From Alphaproteobacteria bacterium (lineage in GTDB: Bacteria > Pseudomonadota > Alphaproteobacteria > Micropepsales > Micropepsaceae): a DNA stretch of 64,000 nt. Both the position numbers and the translations under genes were made by a program. Below are positions 17,609 to 27,147 of the stretch, one piece after another (positions within the stretch are counted from its first letter, which is position 1; the number at the start of each line of letters is the position of its first letter). Where the stretch lies: positions 1 through 64,000 of the forward strand of contig WGMH01000010.1 in the NCBI GenBank assembly GCA_016125165.1, in the 5' to 3' direction. Under the pieces are notes generated by a model. The model was given only the letters and a program-made list of their open reading frames with translations, made no database searches and was not told where the DNA came from.

Positions 17609-17944
17609 TTAGACCGAGAAACTCGTGCCGCAGCCGCAGGAGGATTTGGCGTTCGGGTTGTTGACCTTGAAAGCCGCGCCGATGAGGTCGTCCACGAAGT
17701 CGATCTCTGCGCCCGCGAGAAATTCCAGCGACATCGGATCGATGAGGACGGTGGCGCCATCGCGTTCGATCACGAGGTCATCGTCGGCGCGCGCGTCGTC
17801 GAGCGCGAAATTGTATTGAAAGCCGGAGCATCCGCCGCCGGTCACCGCCACGCGCAACTTGGCATCGCCCCCTTCATCCTTGAGGATCTGGGCGATCCGC
17901 TTGACGGCCCGTTCGGACACGGTGACAGGTGTTTCGGCGCTCAT
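17609..17944 (-). CDS. erpA: Iron-sulfur cluster insertion protein ErpA
   Basis: This 111-residue A-type carrier delivers [Fe-S] clusters to target enzymes. The three ligands are present: Cys39 in G-G-G-C-S-G-F-Q-Y and Cys103/Cys105 in S-C-G-C-G-T-S-F. The sequence fits the alphaproteobacterial ErpA branch that neighbours dgt. Its start is 19 bp from the dgt start on the other strand, so the two promoters must overlap the 5' ends of the genes. Confidence 0.93.
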   Translation of the reverse strand: MSAETPVTVSERAVKRIAQILKDEGGDAKLRVAVTGGGCSGFQYNFALDDARADDDLVIERDGATVLIDPMSLEFLAGAEIDFVDDLIGAAFKVNNPNAKSSCGCGTSFSV

Positions 17945-17963
17945 GATGCTCTATGTAAGCGCG

Positions 17964-19214
17964 ATGAGCGCCGGAGCAAAGCCCGCCGTGCCTGATAATG
18001 CCGGGGAACCCCTTGGTCACCTGAACGGCCCGCTATTTGCGGCCCCGGAACGCCGTGCGCCCTATGCAGTCGATCCAGCCGGGAGCAGGGGGCGCCTTTA
18101 CGTCGAGTCCGAAAGTCCCACCCGCACCTGCTACCAGCGTGACCGTGACCGCATCATCCACTCCACCGCTTTTCGCCGCCTGAAGCACAAGACGCAGGTC
18201 TTTGTGCAGCACGAAGGCGACTATTACCGCACGCGGCTGACCCATTCGCTGGAGGTGGCGCAACTCGCCCGTTCGGCGGCGCGCGTGCTGGCGCTGGATG
18301 AAGACCTCGCAGAAGCGGTTGCGCTGGCACACGACCTTGGCCATACCCCATTTGGTCATGCTGGCGAGGATGCACTGAACGCGGCCACCGAAGCGTTCGG
18401 CGGCTTCGATCACAATGCGCATGGACTGCGCCTCGTCACCAAGCTCGAACATCGCTATGCGGACTTCGACGGGCTGAATCTGACTTGGGAAACGTTGGAA
18501 GGCATGGTGAAGCACAATGGGCCGCTGCTGCCGCTCGGGGATGCTGCGCCACTGCCGCAGCCAATTGTCTCCTTCAACGCGCGCTGGCCGCTCGATCTCG
18601 ATACGTGGCCGTCTCTGGAAGCGCAGATCGCGGCGCTGGCAGACGACATTGCTTACACCAATCACGACATCGACGACGGTTTGCGCGCGGGGCTGTTCAC
18701 GGCGGACGATCTGGCGGAGGCGCCGCTCGTCGGCAGCTATGTGAAAGCCATACGCGACCAATATGGGGAATTGGAACTGAGCCGGCTGATCGGTGAGATT
18801 GTGCGCAAGCTGATGGGCGCGCTGGTCGCCGACCTGCTCGATGAAACGCGCTCGCGCATTGCGGCGAACCGTCCGAATAGCGCTGATGATATACGGTGCG
18901 CAGGGGCCGCGACCGCGGCGTTCAGCGCGGAGATGGGCGAGGGGCTTGCTGCGCTGAAGCGATTCCTGTTTGCGCATATGTATCGCCATCCCCGGGTGAT
19001 GGCAGTGCTGGGCGATGCCAAAACGATCGTGGCCGAACTGTTCAGGGCGTTTTGCGAAGAGCCGACGCTCATGCCGCAGGACTGGGCTGCCGCAGCGGCC
19101 ACCGGCGGTCCACAGGCGACAGTCTCGGCGGTGCGCGATTACATTGCCGGTATGACAGACCGATACGCTGTTCTGGAATATTCCCGTGTGTTCCACACGG
19201 AAATCCGCATCTGA
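17964..19214 (+). CDS. dgt: Deoxyguanosinetriphosphate triphosphohydrolase-like protein
   Basis: A 416-residue HD-domain protein that cleaves dNTPs to deoxynucleosides and tripolyphosphate. Visible elements are R-D-R-D-R-I-I-H-S-T-A-F-R-R-L-K-H-K-T-Q-V-F, then H-S-L-E-V and the metal-binding A-L-A-H-D-L-G-H-T-P-F-G-H-A-G-E. I chose ATG 17964 (M-S-A-G-A-K); ATG at 17943 is in frame but overlaps the divergent erpA start. Alphaproteobacterial genomes usually have argS next; here a SPOR-domain gene follows directly. Confidence 0.9.
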   Translation: MSAGAKPAVPDNAGEPLGHLNGPLFAAPERRAPYAVDPAGSRGRLYVESESPTRTCYQRDRDRIIHSTAFRRLKHKTQVFVQHEGDYYRTRLTHSLEVAQLARSAARVLALDEDLAEAVALAHDLGHTPFGHAGEDALNAATEAFGGFDHNAHGLRLVTKLEHRYADFDGLNLTWETLEGMVKHNGPLLPLGDAAPLPQPIVSFNARWPLDLDTWPSLEAQIAALADDIAYTNHDIDDGLRAGLFTADDLAEAPLVGSYVKAIRDQYGELELSRLIGEIVRKLMGALVADLLDETRSRIAANRPNSADDIRCAGAATAAFSAEMGEGLAALKRFLFAHMYRHPRVMAVLGDAKTIVAELFRAFCEEPTLMPQDWAAAAATGGPQATVSAVRDYIAGMTDRYAVLEYSRVFHTEIRI

Positions 19215-19288
19215 CCGATTGATGCCGTGATTCGGCCCGGATCGGGTGCTAAGTTTCCATCGTTCCAGATTCGCCAGGATTGCAGCAC

Positions 19289-20107
19289 ATGGCCAAGTTC
19301 GAACGAGGCGTCTATGAGCCATCCGAAGATTCCCGCGTCTTCGATGGTGGTGAAGACGAAGAGATGGACGAGGGCTCTCGCGCCCCGCTTCTGATCGTAA
19401 TTGCGCTCATTGTCGTGGCCGCATTCGCGGCGTTCGTTTACGTCGCCTATCAGCAGGGGGTGAAACAGGGCCGCGAATCCGCACCCCGCATCATCACCGC
19501 CGATCGCGGACCGCTACGCGTGCCGCCTCCGGCATCGGATTCCAGCGGAACCACAAGCTCGCCGCTCAAGGATCTGAAAATCTATCAGCAACCCGCGCCG
19601 CCCGATGACGAGATCGGCGAAAGCGACAGCGTTCCTCAGCCGCCGACCGAACTGAAAAAAGAGCCGGAGACAAAAGCGGCCGTCGGGCCAAAGCCCGCGC
19701 CCGTTGTGACCAAACCTGCTGAGACCAAGCCTGCTGAGACCAAGCCGGCACCGGTGCAGAAGGAGGTCGCGCAGAAGCCTGCCGAGAAGCCGCAGGAGAA
19801 GCCCGTCCAGACCGCCATCACCAAGCCCGCGCCGACGACCACGTCGAGCACCGTGGCCGGAGCTGCCTATACGTTGCAGATCGGAGCCTACAAGTCCGAA
19901 GCCGAAGCCCTGTCGGCCTGGAAGAGCTATGAGCGTCGTCACCCGGCCGTGGGAGGCTACGAGCCCGACGTGAAAATGGTGGACCTCGGGGACAAGGGCG
20001 TCTGGTATCGTCTGAGGATGGGCGCGTTCGCGAGCAAGGACGCCGCCGATACTTTGTGCAACAAATTGAAAGCCGATGGCGGCGGGTGCTTCCCCGCCAA
20101 GCCCTGA
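19289..20107 (+). CDS. SPOR domain-containing membrane protein
   Basis: This 272-residue protein has a cytosolic acidic N-terminus, one membrane helix at about residues 31-52 (L-L-I-V-I-A-L-I-V-V-A-A-F-A), a long periplasmic linker rich in Pro, Lys, Glu and Ala including a tandem P-A-E-T-K repeat, and a C-terminal SPOR domain from about residue 190 starting T-L-Q-I-G-A-Y-K-S. SPOR domains bind denuded septal peptidoglycan, so it likely acts in division. It precedes nagZ, consistent with a wall role. Confidence 0.9.
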   Translation: MAKFERGVYEPSEDSRVFDGGEDEEMDEGSRAPLLIVIALIVVAAFAAFVYVAYQQGVKQGRESAPRIITADRGPLRVPPPASDSSGTTSSPLKDLKIYQQPAPPDDEIGESDSVPQPPTELKKEPETKAAVGPKPAPVVTKPAETKPAETKPAPVQKEVAQKPAEKPQEKPVQTAITKPAPTTTSSTVAGAAYTLQIGAYKSEAEALSAWKSYERRHPAVGGYEPDVKMVDLGDKGVWYRLRMGAFASKDAADTLCNKLKADGGGCFPAKP

Positions 20108-20138
20108 CCGGTTAGCGCTGGAATTGAAGTGAGGGACC

Positions 20139-21152
20139 ATGCGTTCGCGTGCGATCTATGGGTGCGCGGGAACCGCACTGACCGAAGAAGAACGCTCGTT
20201 CTTCAAGGATGTGCAGCCTTGGGGCTTCATCATCTTTGCGCGCAACATCAATAATCGCGAACAAGTGCATGCTTTGGTTGATGAATTGCGTGCAACGGTC
20301 GGCGATGAAAAGGCGCCGGTCCTGATCGATCAAGAAGGCGGGCGCGTGGCGCGGCTGAAACCGCCGCAATGGAAGGCGCGGCCACCACAGGGCGTATTCG
20401 GCACATTGCATGCCTCAGATGCGGAAGCCGGGCGCGAGGCCGCCTATCTGAACGCGCGGCTCATTGCCTATGACCTCTGCGAAATCGGCGTGAACGTGGA
20501 CTGCTTGCCGGTGCTGGACGTTCCGGTTGATGGCGCTGACAACATCATCGGCGACCGGGCGTATGGCACCGATCCGTCGGTCATCATTGATCTGGGCCGG
20601 GCTGTGATCGAGGGCATGATGGAAGGTGGTGTGCTGCCGGTGATGAAGCACATCCCCGGTCACGGTCGCGCGACTGCCGACAGCCATCTGGCCCTGCCGC
20701 GTGTCGCTACGACGGAGGCCGAATTGAGCGCCACGGACTTTGTGACCTTCCGCAGCCTCAATCATTGCCCGATGGCGATGACGGCGCACGTGGTCTATGA
20801 GGCCATCGACCCTCAGCGCCCGGCCACCACCAGCCCGAAACTGATTCGCGACGTGATTCGCGGGGAGATCGGATTCGACGGTGTTCTGATGTCCGACGAC
20901 CTTTCCATGAAGGCGCTGGACGGTCCGTTCTCGGTCCGGACCAAGGCTTCGCTATTTGCCGGCTGTGACGTGGTGCTCCACTGCAACGGCGTTATGGCCG
21001 AAATGCGGGAAATCGCGGAAGAAACGAAGGTTTTGGAAGGTCTTGCACAGAAGCGTTGCGAGGCTGCCCTTGCGCATCTGGTGCGCCCCGAGGCATTTGA
21101 CGTGGAGGCCGCCGAGGCCAGACTGGCTGAGTTGCTGGGAGCGATAGCGTGA
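20139..21152 (+). CDS. nagZ: Beta-N-acetylhexosaminidase NagZ
   Basis: A 337-residue family GH3 enzyme that removes GlcNAc from anhydro-muropeptides during wall recycling. The signature K-H-I-P-G-H-G-R-A-T-A-D-S-H carries the catalytic His-Asp dyad, and M-S-D-D-L-S-M-K-A-L holds the nucleophilic Asp. There is no signal peptide, as expected for the cytosolic enzyme. The stop overlaps the scpA GTG start (GTGA). Confidence 0.94.
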   Translation: MRSRAIYGCAGTALTEEERSFFKDVQPWGFIIFARNINNREQVHALVDELRATVGDEKAPVLIDQEGGRVARLKPPQWKARPPQGVFGTLHASDAEAGREAAYLNARLIAYDLCEIGVNVDCLPVLDVPVDGADNIIGDRAYGTDPSVIIDLGRAVIEGMMEGGVLPVMKHIPGHGRATADSHLALPRVATTEAELSATDFVTFRSLNHCPMAMTAHVVYEAIDPQRPATTSPKLIRDVIRGEIGFDGVLMSDDLSMKALDGPFSVRTKASLFAGCDVVLHCNGVMAEMREIAEETKVLEGLAQKRCEAALAHLVRPEAFDVEAAEARLAELLGAIA

Positions 21153-21961
21153 GCGAGTTCGCCGAGAACTTCGAGGAAATGGAAGCCCATCTGGCTTCCC
21201 CGGACGAGAAGCTGGTGGTGATGGTCGATGGCTTCGAAGGCCCGCTTGACCTGCTGCTGAGCCTTGCCCGCGATCAGAAAGTCGATATCGCCAAGATTTC
21301 TGTTCTGAAACTGGCGGACCAATATCTGGAGTTCGTGGAGAAAGCCAAAAGGCTGAATCTGGAGCTGGCCGCAGACTACCTCGTGATGGCGGCCTGGCTG
21401 GCCTATCTCAAATCCCGCCTGCTGCTGCCCCAGCCGCCGTCTGCCGAGGGCGAGCCGTCCGCCGATGAGATGGCCGCGCGCCTGCGCTGGCGCCTGCAAC
21501 GGCTTCAGGCCATGCGCGAATCCGCGGCGCGCCTGATGGCCGGCAATCGTCTCGACCGAGATGTCTTCGCGCGCGGAGCACCGGAACCCGTAAATGTGGT
21601 GAAGCTGCGTCAGCAGACCGATACTCTCTATGATCTGCTGACTGCCTATTCGACCCAGCGCCTCAAGACCGTGAAGGGCAGTTCCTACCGGCTGAAACAT
21701 GCGCCTGTGCTTCTGATCGAAGAAGCGCGCGAACGGCTGGAGCGGATGCTGGGGCGTATTCCGGACTGGAGCCATCTGACCCGCCTGTTGCCGTTTGAAT
21801 GGCAGGGCGGGCAGCGGCGGCGTTCGGCGCTTGCGAGCACCCTCGTTGCCTGCCTAGAACTGGCCCGGGACGGCAAGATCGAGATTCGCCAGCTAAGGCC
21901 CTTCGACGACGTATTCATCAAGGACCGCAATCATTCTCTGGCCGTGGAGGCCGCAACATGA
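21149..21961 (+). CDS. scpA: Segregation and condensation protein A
   Basis: The 270-residue kleisin subunit of the bacterial SMC complex. The N-terminal F-E-G-P-L-D-L-L-L-S-L-A-R motif contacts the SMC neck, and L-V-M-A-A-W-L-A-Y-L-K-S-R-L-L-L-P is the family hallmark; the C-terminal winged helix binds the SMC head. The start is GTG. It overlaps scpB by four bases, fitting stoichiometric synthesis with ScpB; the partner Smc is encoded at 32027-35479. Confidence 0.93.
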   Translation: MSEFAENFEEMEAHLASPDEKLVVMVDGFEGPLDLLLSLARDQKVDIAKISVLKLADQYLEFVEKAKRLNLELAADYLVMAAWLAYLKSRLLLPQPPSAEGEPSADEMAARLRWRLQRLQAMRESAARLMAGNRLDRDVFARGAPEPVNVVKLRQQTDTLYDLLTAYSTQRLKTVKGSSYRLKHAPVLLIEEARERLERMLGRIPDWSHLTRLLPFEWQGGQRRRSALASTLVACLELARDGKIEIRQLRPFDDVFIKDRNHSLAVEAAT

Positions 21962-22701
21962 GCCGTGTCGTTCGATTGGCCGAAGTTTCCGAGCAACAAG
22001 AAGAACAACAAGAGCAAGAAGGCGTGGAAGCGGTGACGGTTGAAGAGACGGCGGCGCTGTCCGCTGTGAACCCCGAACACCTGCGCATGGCGGAAGCACT
22101 GCTGTTTGCCGCCGCCGAACCTCTGGATGAAAAGGCGCTGGCAACATCGCTGCCCAGTGGCGCGGATGTTTCCGGAATCCTGAAAGAGCTTCAGATTATC
22201 TATGAGAAGCGCGGCGTAACTCTCGTCTGCGTCGCGAAAAAATGGCAATTCCGCACAGCGCCAGACCTGGCCTTTCTGCTGCGCAAGGAGCAGCCGGAAC
22301 AACGCCGTCTGTCGCGTGCCGCCATCGAAACGCTTGCCATCATCGCCTACCACCAACCGGTTACCCGCGCCGAGATCGAGGACATTCGCGGCGTGGCGCT
22401 CTCCAAGGGCACGATCGACGTGCTGATGGAAATTGGCTGGGTCAAAATCCGCGGTCGCAAGCGCACGCCGGGCCGCCCTGTGACCTATGGCACCACCGAC
22501 GCGTTCCTCTCACACTTCGGCCTTGAGAGCGTGAGCCACCTGCCGGGCATGGATGAGCTGAAGGCCGCAGGCTTCCTCGAAGCTCTGCCACCCTCCGGTT
22601 TCGACGTTCCAAACCCCACGGACGAGCTCGGTCCGGACGAAGACCCCTACGTGGAAGGCGAGGAAGAACCGGCCGATCTGCTGACAGAACGGTTGGAATA
22701 G
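21958..22701 (+). CDS. scpB: Segregation and condensation protein B
   Basis: A 247-residue SMC-ScpA accessory protein made of two winged-helix domains. The M-A-E-A-L-L-F-A-A-A-E-P-L start, A-I-E-T-L-A-I-I-A-Y-H-Q-P-V-T-R-A-E-I-E and R-G-R-K-R-T-P-G-R-P-V-T-Y-G-T-T are standard. An extra N-terminal Gln/Glu-rich segment and an acidic tail frame the core. The ATG overlaps the scpA stop. tatABC, which often follow in alphaproteobacteria, are absent. Confidence 0.93.
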   Translation: MSRVVRLAEVSEQQEEQQEQEGVEAVTVEETAALSAVNPEHLRMAEALLFAAAEPLDEKALATSLPSGADVSGILKELQIIYEKRGVTLVCVAKKWQFRTAPDLAFLLRKEQPEQRRLSRAAIETLAIIAYHQPVTRAEIEDIRGVALSKGTIDVLMEIGWVKIRGRKRTPGRPVTYGTTDAFLSHFGLESVSHLPGMDELKAAGFLEALPPSGFDVPNPTDELGPDEDPYVEGEEEPADLLTERLE

Positions 22702-22741
22702 TCGGATTTCCAAACCCATTTTTTACGGTTTTCCCCGAGGC

Positions 22742-22754
22742 TGACAGGGTGTCA
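22742..22754. promoter_or_regulatory. TGAC-N5-GTCA palindrome before the unknown 387-residue gene
   Basis: The perfect dyad CTGACA-GGG-TGTCAG (22741-22755) ends six bases before the ATG at 22762. It could be an operator or a hairpin covering the ribosome site. The same TGAC-N5-GTCA core occurs twice near 61.95 kb. Confidence 0.45.
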
Positions 22755-22761
22755 GCGGGAC

Positions 22762-23925
22762 ATGTCCGCTGCGATCCGCGTAGGGACGGGAATGCAGAAA
22801 ACCGATCGCTCTGTGCGGTCCTTGAGGTTGCTCGGCGGGGCCTCGACCAGCCGTGTGTTGAACCTGCTCGCGATCGGGCAGGCGCACGGTCATGAGCCAG
22901 GTTATTCGCAGTCGCCGCTATTCAACTCGCCAGCGCTGAATTCCTCGATCGTCGTGAAGCATCGCGTGCGAAGCGATGAATCGTACCTGTTTCAGGGAAC
23001 CCGTACGACTGCGACCAAGATCATACTGCCCTTCGAGAGAGGGGATCTCGGACTGGGTGGGCAATCTTTCTTCGTCAACCAGCGCGGGTTTCGCGAACTG
23101 GTGCTGCAGGCTGGCAACTATTCCGGCAAGGCGGCAGAGAGAGACTTCACGGTTCTGCGTCTCATCAGCACGACGCCGTCGCTCGATCCGTTTTTGCTCC
23201 GCGAACATCTGCGCTCGCACGACATCCATGTGGATGAATCCTACTTCCAGATTTCGGAAGGTGATCGCAGACGCATGTATGAATATACGGCGCAGAATAT
23301 CCAGGCGCTGATCGAACTGGCCTCGGGCGGCGGTGGACATGGTTCGGAGGAGGCGACGTCGCGCCTTGTGTCCGCACTCCTTTCCAATCAGGTGGACGAA
23401 AAGCTCGAACCGCTGCGCGTAACGCTTGGTCTTGCGGGCGAACAGTTTCGCGAGGGCGTCTTCAGCTGGCGCGGGTTCCTCTATTACAAGTGGACGATGG
23501 ACAATTTCTGGCCCGGCATCGCCGGTGTGCTGAAGGAATTGCGCGCAGCGACGCCGGGCGGTCCGCTAGCCGAAGGGTCGCGTGAATGGATCGCCGCCTC
23601 CAAGCGCCGCATCATCGAAGCGGTGCGCAATGCGGGCATTGAAATTTCACGCACGCTCAAGATCTACGACACCGCCTATGGCCGCCTCGTGGAAGCGCAT
23701 GAGCCACAGGCGTTCCGCGACTTTCTGTTGAGTGCGCCGCGGCTGTTCCTGCAGTTGGGCGAACGTCTCGGTGCGATTTCGCACATATCGAGCTTCTGGC
23801 GTTACCGCTTTCCCAACGGCCCCGCCTCGCGCGTGGACGCCGAAGAGCTGGTGGCGATGTTTCAGGACTTCGAAGCCAGTCTTGGCCTGCAACCGGAACT
23901 GATCCAATCCACGCGCGTGGCGTGA
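22762..23925 (+). CDS. Conserved-looking cytosolic protein of unknown function
   Basis: I do not recognise this 387-residue protein. It has no signal peptide, no membrane segment and no cysteine. The first 65 residues look flexible; the rest alternates a beta-rich part (T-K-I-I-L-P-F-E-R-G-D-L-G-L-G-G-Q-S-F-F) with a long helical part ending W-R-Y-R-F-P. The density of charged helices and the W-R-G-F-L-Y-Y-K-W segment suggest a globular protein. Codon use matches neighbours. It follows scpB by 60 bp. An internal ATG at 22792 is an alternative start. Confidence 0.7.
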   Translation: MSAAIRVGTGMQKTDRSVRSLRLLGGASTSRVLNLLAIGQAHGHEPGYSQSPLFNSPALNSSIVVKHRVRSDESYLFQGTRTTATKIILPFERGDLGLGGQSFFVNQRGFRELVLQAGNYSGKAAERDFTVLRLISTTPSLDPFLLREHLRSHDIHVDESYFQISEGDRRRMYEYTAQNIQALIELASGGGGHGSEEATSRLVSALLSNQVDEKLEPLRVTLGLAGEQFREGVFSWRGFLYYKWTMDNFWPGIAGVLKELRAATPGGPLAEGSREWIAASKRRIIEAVRNAGIEISRTLKIYDTAYGRLVEAHEPQAFRDFLLSAPRLFLQLGERLGAISHISSFWRYRFPNGPASRVDAEELVAMFQDFEASLGLQPELIQSTRVA

Positions 23926-23926
23926 A

Positions 23927-25084
23927 CTAGTCCTCCAGCTCCACCACCACGGCTTCACCCTTTTCAAGTGCAAGGGAAAGCTTGCCTTCGCGCAGGGCTA
24001 TGGCGTCCTTGCCAAACACATCGGCGCGCCAGCCATGCAGCGCGGCTATGCCTTCATCTTCATGTGCGGCCAGCTTTTCGATGTCGTCCGCATTGGCAAT
24101 GAGGCGCGGCGCAACATCGGCCTCCTCGGCCCGCAGGCGCAGTAATGTCTTCAAAAGGTCGATGGCCGACGGAGAAGGTTCACGCTTGCGGCGCGGACGC
24201 TCGGCTTCCAGCGGTACCGGCGGTTCGGCCTTGTGTCCCTCTGCAATGGCTTCCATCAGACCCTTGCCCAGCCGCGAGGCCGCAAACCCCTTTGGTACTG
24301 CACGAATACGTTCGAGCGCCTCGGCGGTTTCGGGCGGATGGGCAGCGATTTCCAGCAGGGCTTCATCCTTGATAACGCGGCCACGTGGAATGTCGCGCGT
24401 TTGCGCCTCGCGTTCACGCCACGCCGCGATGGTGGCGATCATGGCGAGGAAACGCTTGTTCGACGTGCGCGGTTTCAGGCGCTTCCAGGCATCGGCGGGA
24501 TCGAGTTTGTAGAGTTTCGGATCCTTGAGGGCAGTAATTTCCTCTTCCACCCAGTTCTCGCGATCGCGCTTCTCCAACTGCACCTTCAGCGCCTCATAGA
24601 TGGTGCGGAGATGCGTGACATCCGATAACGCATATTCCAGTTGGCGCTTAGAAAGCGGGCGATGGCTCCAGTCGGTGAAGCGCGCGGATTTGTCGATCTC
24701 CACTTTCGCCACTTTGCGCGCCAGCGTTTCGTACGACGCGGATTCGCCGAAACCGCACACCATTGCCGCAATCTGCGTATCGAATAGCGGATCGGGGATC
24801 ACGCCGCCCTGAAGCTGAAAGATTTCGATGTCCTGCCGTGCCGCGTGGAACACCTTCACGATTTTGGGTGACTTCAACAGGTCGTAAAACGGCGTCAGGT
24901 CCATGCCTTCCGCGAGCGGATCAATAATCGCGCCATCATGGCCGGGTGCGGCAACCTGGATGAGGCAGAGCTTGGGCCAATAGGTCTGGTCGCGCAGAAA
25001 TTCGGTGTCGAGCGCGAGGTAGGGGGCGCCCTTCAGGTCGGCCACGAGGGCCTTGAGTTCGTTGGTCGAATCCACAATCCGCAT
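23927..25084 (-). CDS. rnd: Ribonuclease D
   Basis: A 385-residue 3'-to-5' exoribonuclease used in tRNA and rRNA trimming. The DEDD exonuclease signature is visible: L-A-L-D-T-E-F-L-R near residue 24, F-H-A-A-R-Q-D-I near 82, and Y-A-L-S-D-V near 150. An HRDC domain follows from about residue 205. I used ATG 25084 (M-R-I-V-D-S-T); the longer frame is unsupported. The usual neighbour aspS is separated from it here by a phosphodiesterase-like gene. Confidence 0.93.
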   Translation of the reverse strand: MRIVDSTNELKALVADLKGAPYLALDTEFLRDQTYWPKLCLIQVAAPGHDGAIIDPLAEGMDLTPFYDLLKSPKIVKVFHAARQDIEIFQLQGGVIPDPLFDTQIAAMVCGFGESASYETLARKVAKVEIDKSARFTDWSHRPLSKRQLEYALSDVTHLRTIYEALKVQLEKRDRENWVEEEITALKDPKLYKLDPADAWKRLKPRTSNKRFLAMIATIAAWREREAQTRDIPRGRVIKDEALLEIAAHPPETAEALERIRAVPKGFAASRLGKGLMEAIAEGHKAEPPVPLEAERPRRKREPSPSAIDLLKTLLRLRAEEADVAPRLIANADDIEKLAAHEDEGIAALHGWRADVFGKDAIALREGKLSLALEKGEAVVVELED

Positions 25085-25130
25085 CGGATTGTGATAGCGG
25101 ATTCGTCCCGCCCCGTCGCTGTTTGTGGCC

Positions 25131-27029
25131 TTAATCCGCCGGTTTTGCCTTGGGGTGTGGCTTTGGCCGGACCGCGGATTTGGCCGTCGCGGCCAGCCCC
25201 TCCAGACCGACCACCTGGCCCGGCATGCCAGCCACGTCAAAGTAAGGCACGCCATCGGCTTCCTGCAGCCTCAGGACGGTCTGGAAGCCGCTTGGAGCCT
25301 TTGCCGACGCGACGGTGCGGCTCATGGGCTTGGCCGGGGCAGAGCCACCCTTGAGCGCCTCATGGGCCACGCGGCCCTTAAGTTCGCCGGGCCCCGCGAG
25401 GGTCAGTTCCAGAAGGTGAGCCAGCGTCGGGGTGATGTCGGCATTGCTGACAGGAGAAGGATCCGCGAACCCGGTTTTGAAATCCGGTCCCATGGCCGCC
25501 ATGAAGTTCCGCGTGTCGGCGCGGCTGAAACTGCCGTGCATGCCCTGACCGGTAGCCAGGTCGTTGTCCACCATCTCGGCGGCGCACATCAGTGTGCCGA
25601 AGGTGCAGCCCTTCACGACGAAATTTCGGAAGGCAATAACGATATCAGGCCTTGGTGTTTTGCCCGCGCCTTCCATGCGAATGAGATTCATCGAAAGCGC
25701 GCCGGGGAATTCGTTCTTGTGCGCGCTCATCAGCGCATCGCTCACGAAAATCGAGCCGATCCACGGCTGCTCGGTGAGGCGCGCGACGATGACCTTCGCG
25801 GTATCAGCCTTGTTCGCGCCGTCGGGCACATAGATGAAATCGGTGCCGCCATTTCCCGCGACGATGGCAGCGGGCGCATCGGGCGATGGGCCAATCAGCG
25901 CGCTGCCGTGTTTCGGGCGGCTATCGGCAACAAAGGATACCTCTTTGTTGTCGTTGTCAGGATCAAAAACCTTCTGCCCGCCAAGCCAGCTGGCGATGTT
26001 TTGGGCGACGAACCCGACATCGTAGCTTTGCGGCTCCATGCTTCCATCTGGCTTTGGCAGATTGTGCGAGATGGTGGAGAAGCCGTGATCGGCGGTCACG
26101 AACACATCGGTGTTGCCGAGGATATTTTCGCGCTCCAGCACATCCAGAATGCTTTTGAGATTGGCATCGGCGTTGCGGATGGCTGCACGGCCATCGACCG
26201 AATTGATGCCCGGAATAAGGCTGCCCTTGCTGTCTGTTGCACCGTGCTGGGTGATATCGGGATCGCGCGACCAATAGACGAGCAGGAAGGGCTTTCCGTC
26301 TTTCTTCAGGATCGGGATCAGCCCCTGCGTGACGCCGGAAATCATGTACGCCTGTTGTGGCAGGTTCGGCACAACCGTTGTGGGCGGCATGGGAGCGCCG
26401 CCGGCCCGTTCGAACAGCCTGGCGATATCGCCGCCGAGCGTGGTGCTCATCGTTGGTGTGCCATCGGGATTGGCGGGCCTGTTCGTGGCTTCATCGATGA
26501 AGAGGCCGAAGGGATCGCCGAGCGTTTCGTTCTTGCTGTCGAGCGCGCCCAGCCACTGGATCGCGGCGGGGCCCTTCTTGCCCACAATCACCGTGTTGTA
26601 GCCCTTGGCGTGCGCAGCTTCGGCAAGCGTGGTCTGGCCGATGTACCCTTCACCGTAATGCGCCTTCATGGCGCGCAGCACGCAATCGTCTTCTACAAAA
26701 GCGACAACGGTCGGCTCGCCCTTTTTGCAGGCCACCGGAAATGCCGCGTAAAGCGTATTCGCGTAGTTGCCCGTGTCACCCACATAGTGACCGGTGGCAA
26801 TGACCGAGGCATTGGCCGTGGTGAGCGTGGGGTAGTGGGAATGACTGTTTGTGAAGTCCACGCCCTTCTTTCGGATCATGCTCATGGTGGGCGCGGTCTC
26901 GGGCGTGACGCTGTCGTAGCGCAGGCCATCAGCAATGAAGACCACGGCATTGCGCCCGGCGGCGTGCGCGGGCAGGGCGGCCAGGAGAGCCAGCCCCAGA
27001 AGGGCGGCAACAGGGGCAAATCGCGTCAT
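25131..27029 (-). CDS. Secreted alkaline phosphatase family protein (NPP/phosphodiesterase-like)
   Basis: The 632-residue protein has a signal peptide of about 23 residues ending A-H-A and a full alkaline-phosphatase-superfamily domain. Metal-binding Asp34 is in F-I-A-D-G-L-R, the presumed nucleophile Thr70 in P-T-L-T-T-A-N, then [17 protein letters not shown] and R-P-K-H-G. This pattern fits nucleotide pyrophosphatase/phosphodiesterases acting in the periplasm. The substrate is unknown. It is divergent from aspS across 118 bp. Confidence 0.85.
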   Translation of the reverse strand: MTRFAPVAALLGLALLAALPAHAAGRNAVVFIADGLRYDSVTPETAPTMSMIRKKGVDFTNSHSHYPTLTTANASVIATGHYVGDTGNYANTLYAAFPVACKKGEPTVVAFVEDDCVLRAMKAHYGEGYIGQTTLAEAAHAKGYNTVIVGKKGPAAIQWLGALDSKNETLGDPFGLFIDEATNRPANPDGTPTMSTTLGGDIARLFERAGGAPMPPTTVVPNLPQQAYMISGVTQGLIPILKKDGKPFLLVYWSRDPDITQHGATDSKGSLIPGINSVDGRAAIRNADANLKSILDVLERENILGNTDVFVTADHGFSTISHNLPKPDGSMEPQSYDVGFVAQNIASWLGGQKVFDPDNDNKEVSFVADSRPKHGSALIGPSPDAPAAIVAGNGGTDFIYVPDGANKADTAKVIVARLTEQPWIGSIFVSDALMSAHKNEFPGALSMNLIRMEGAGKTPRPDIVIAFRNFVVKGCTFGTLMCAAEMVDNDLATGQGMHGSFSRADTRNFMAAMGPDFKTGFADPSPVSNADITPTLAHLLELTLAGPGELKGRVAHEALKGGSAPAKPMSRTVASAKAPSGFQTVLRLQEADGVPYFDVAGMPGQVVGLEGLAATAKSAVRPKPHPKAKPAD

Positions 27030-27147
27030 TCCGGGATACTTTCCTCCAACATGCGGGGTGTGCGAATGCGGCATCGGGAAGTGCCCGTTTCCCTTGACTT
27101 GGGGACCGGTGCTTCGCCACATACGGCGCTTTCTCAAAGGTTACGCC

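Noticed and set aside
19706..19760. Tandem DNA repeat in the SPOR gene as a mobile or regulatory repeat
   Set aside because: It encodes two P-A-E-T-K units in a low-complexity linker, normal for SPOR proteins.
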